NCBI GenBank assembly: GCA_963544755.1
Contig: CAUUGH010000023.1
Coordinates: forward strand, 1 to 24,687
Reading direction: 5' to 3'
DNA: 24,687 nt
From: Selenomonas sp963544755
GTDB taxonomy: Bacteria; Bacillota; Negativicutes; Selenomonadales; Selenomonadaceae
Part shown: positions 23,890 to 24,687 of the stretch, in pieces
Numbering within the stretch: the stretch's first letter is position 1
Layout of the letters: every line of letters begins with the position of its first letter
The notes under the pieces: model-generated
What the model saw: the letters and a program-made list of their open reading frames with translations, nothing else
Told to the model about the DNA's origin: nothing
Database searches by the model: none
Program-made: the position numbers and the translations under genes

Positions 23890-24687
23890 CCGTATCTTCA
23901 TCTCCTTCAAAGGTTACGTGTGTGATTTGGACCGCCGACCGCTTGCCCTGTGTACCGGGTCGACAAAGGAATTTTGGCTTTTGCCCAACAAAAAGTTTTA
24001 ACTCATCCTTGACTTTTGTGTCTAACTGCAACACATCGCCGAAGCCTAATGTCAAAAATTCACGAATCGTCATGTCGATAGTACCAAGTTCTACAATCAA
24101 AGGAATCGGCGACTTATGAATTTTCTTTTCAAGCGCACGTATCTTCTCTGGATTATTGTCCTTTGCAACGGAAGCTGCCACCCAGAACGACGTCGAAAGC
24201 TTCGACATGACAGGCTCTAAAACCAGATATGGCACGCAAAGCGTCATAAACCCTTCTACTTCTCCAATCTTAACCTGAACGGTGACAATTATGACCATGT
24301 CACTCGGCGGCACAATCTGTACAAAGCCAGGGTTTGCCTCAATTGCCTCAAGGATCGGATTGATCTCAATGACATTTGCCCAAGATTCCTTGAAAAACTC
24401 ACTCGCCTTCGCGATGAATTTACGCATGACCGCCTCTTCAATTTCTGTGAGAATACGCGGTTTTAGAGAATTTTCACCTAGGCCGCCGAACACGCGATCA
24501 ATATAAGCAAACGCGATGCCCGTATTGATTTCCATAATAATGTTGCCCTTCAAAGGCGGCAACGCCATAACACCAATAACGCTAGGATTGCTCAAAGACT
24601 GCAGAAACTCTTGGTAAGTGAGCTGTTCAACTGAAACGACTTCCACATTGACCATCGTCCGCAAATGGGTAGATAGGTGAGTGTTCA
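23882..24687 (-). CDS. fliM: Flagellar motor switch protein FliM (partial, 5' end outside window)
   Basis: FliM is the C-ring switch protein that binds CheY-P. About 268 residues are present, and the frame remains open to the right edge of the window, so the N-terminal part with the CheY-binding peptide is missing. The middle domain begins around LRTMVNVEVVSVEQLTYQEF, contains the switch motif VFGGLG (GG pair), and is followed by the C-terminal SpoA domain (IVELGTIDMTIREFLTLGFG). It overlaps fliY by 8 bp. It is the first gene of this strand visible here; earlier fli genes probably lie to the right. Confidence 0.95.
   Translation of the reverse strand, partial: NTHLSTHLRTMVNVEVVSVEQLTYQEFLQSLSNPSVIGVMALPPLKGNIIMEINTGIAFAYIDRVFGGLGENSLKPRILTEIEEAVMRKFIAKASEFFKESWANVIEINPILEAIEANPGFVQIVPPSDMVIIVTVQVKIGEVEGFMTLCVPYLVLEPVMSKLSTSFWVAASVAKDNNPEKIRALEKKIHKSPIPLIVELGTIDMTIREFLTLGFGDVLQLDTKVKDELKLFVGQKPKFLCRPGTQGKRSAVQITHVTFEGDEDTDE

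Noticed and set aside
1..24687. Mobile elements, CRISPR arrays, phage or defence genes
   Set aside because: No transposase, integrase, regularly spaced repeats or defence-type proteins were seen; the gene content is conserved housekeeping and motility.

Overview
The window is most likely from a motile, anaerobic Gram-negative Firmicute of the class Negativicutes (Selenomonas/Anaerovibrio-like). This is inferred from the Bacillus/Clostridium-type fla/che gene order with CheC, CheD and FliY, the moderate GC content and the anaerobic cobalt chelatase. No rRNA or other species marker is present, so the genus is a guess.

Layout. (1) 228-2028, plus strand: two tandem paralogous soluble chemoreceptors (MCPs). 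The first has a potentially structured 5' leader, and the pair ends at a strong bidirectional terminator (2037-2080). (2) 2153-4452, minus strand: a Tat-exported purple-acid-phosphatase-like metallophosphoesterase and, upstream of it, a CbiK-type sirohydrochlorin cobaltochelatase. (3) 4506-4770, plus strand: a consensus promoter, tRNA-Pro(TGG), tRNA-Arg(TCT) and a terminator. (4) 4769-24687, minus strand: about 20 kb of flagellar and chemotaxis genes. In transcription order they are fliM (cut by the right edge), fliY, cheY, fliO, fliP, fliQ, fliR, flhB, flhA, flhF, flhG, a PilZ/YcgR protein, cheA, cheW, cheC, cheD, a two-TM protein, the flagellar sigma factor, a FapA/DUF342 protein, a small basic protein, and a membrane-anchored SwrB-like protein.

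How they work together. FliM and FliY form the switch and C-ring. FliO/P/Q/R, FlhB and FlhA form the flagellar type III export gate. FlhF and FlhG set flagellar position and number. The PilZ protein probably couples motility to c-di-GMP. CheA/CheW/CheY form the phosphorelay, with CheC, FliY and CheD providing CheY-P dephosphorylation and receptor deamidation. The sigma-28 factor would drive late genes, plausibly including the MCPs at the left end. No cheB or cheR is present; the PilZ gene sits where Bacillus subtilis has cheB.

No mobile element, phage, CRISPR array or defence system is visible. The least explained signals are two candidate structured RNA leaders (first MCP and cheA), a 20-nt intergenic repeat shared by two loci, and small proteins of unknown function at the end of the flagellar operon.
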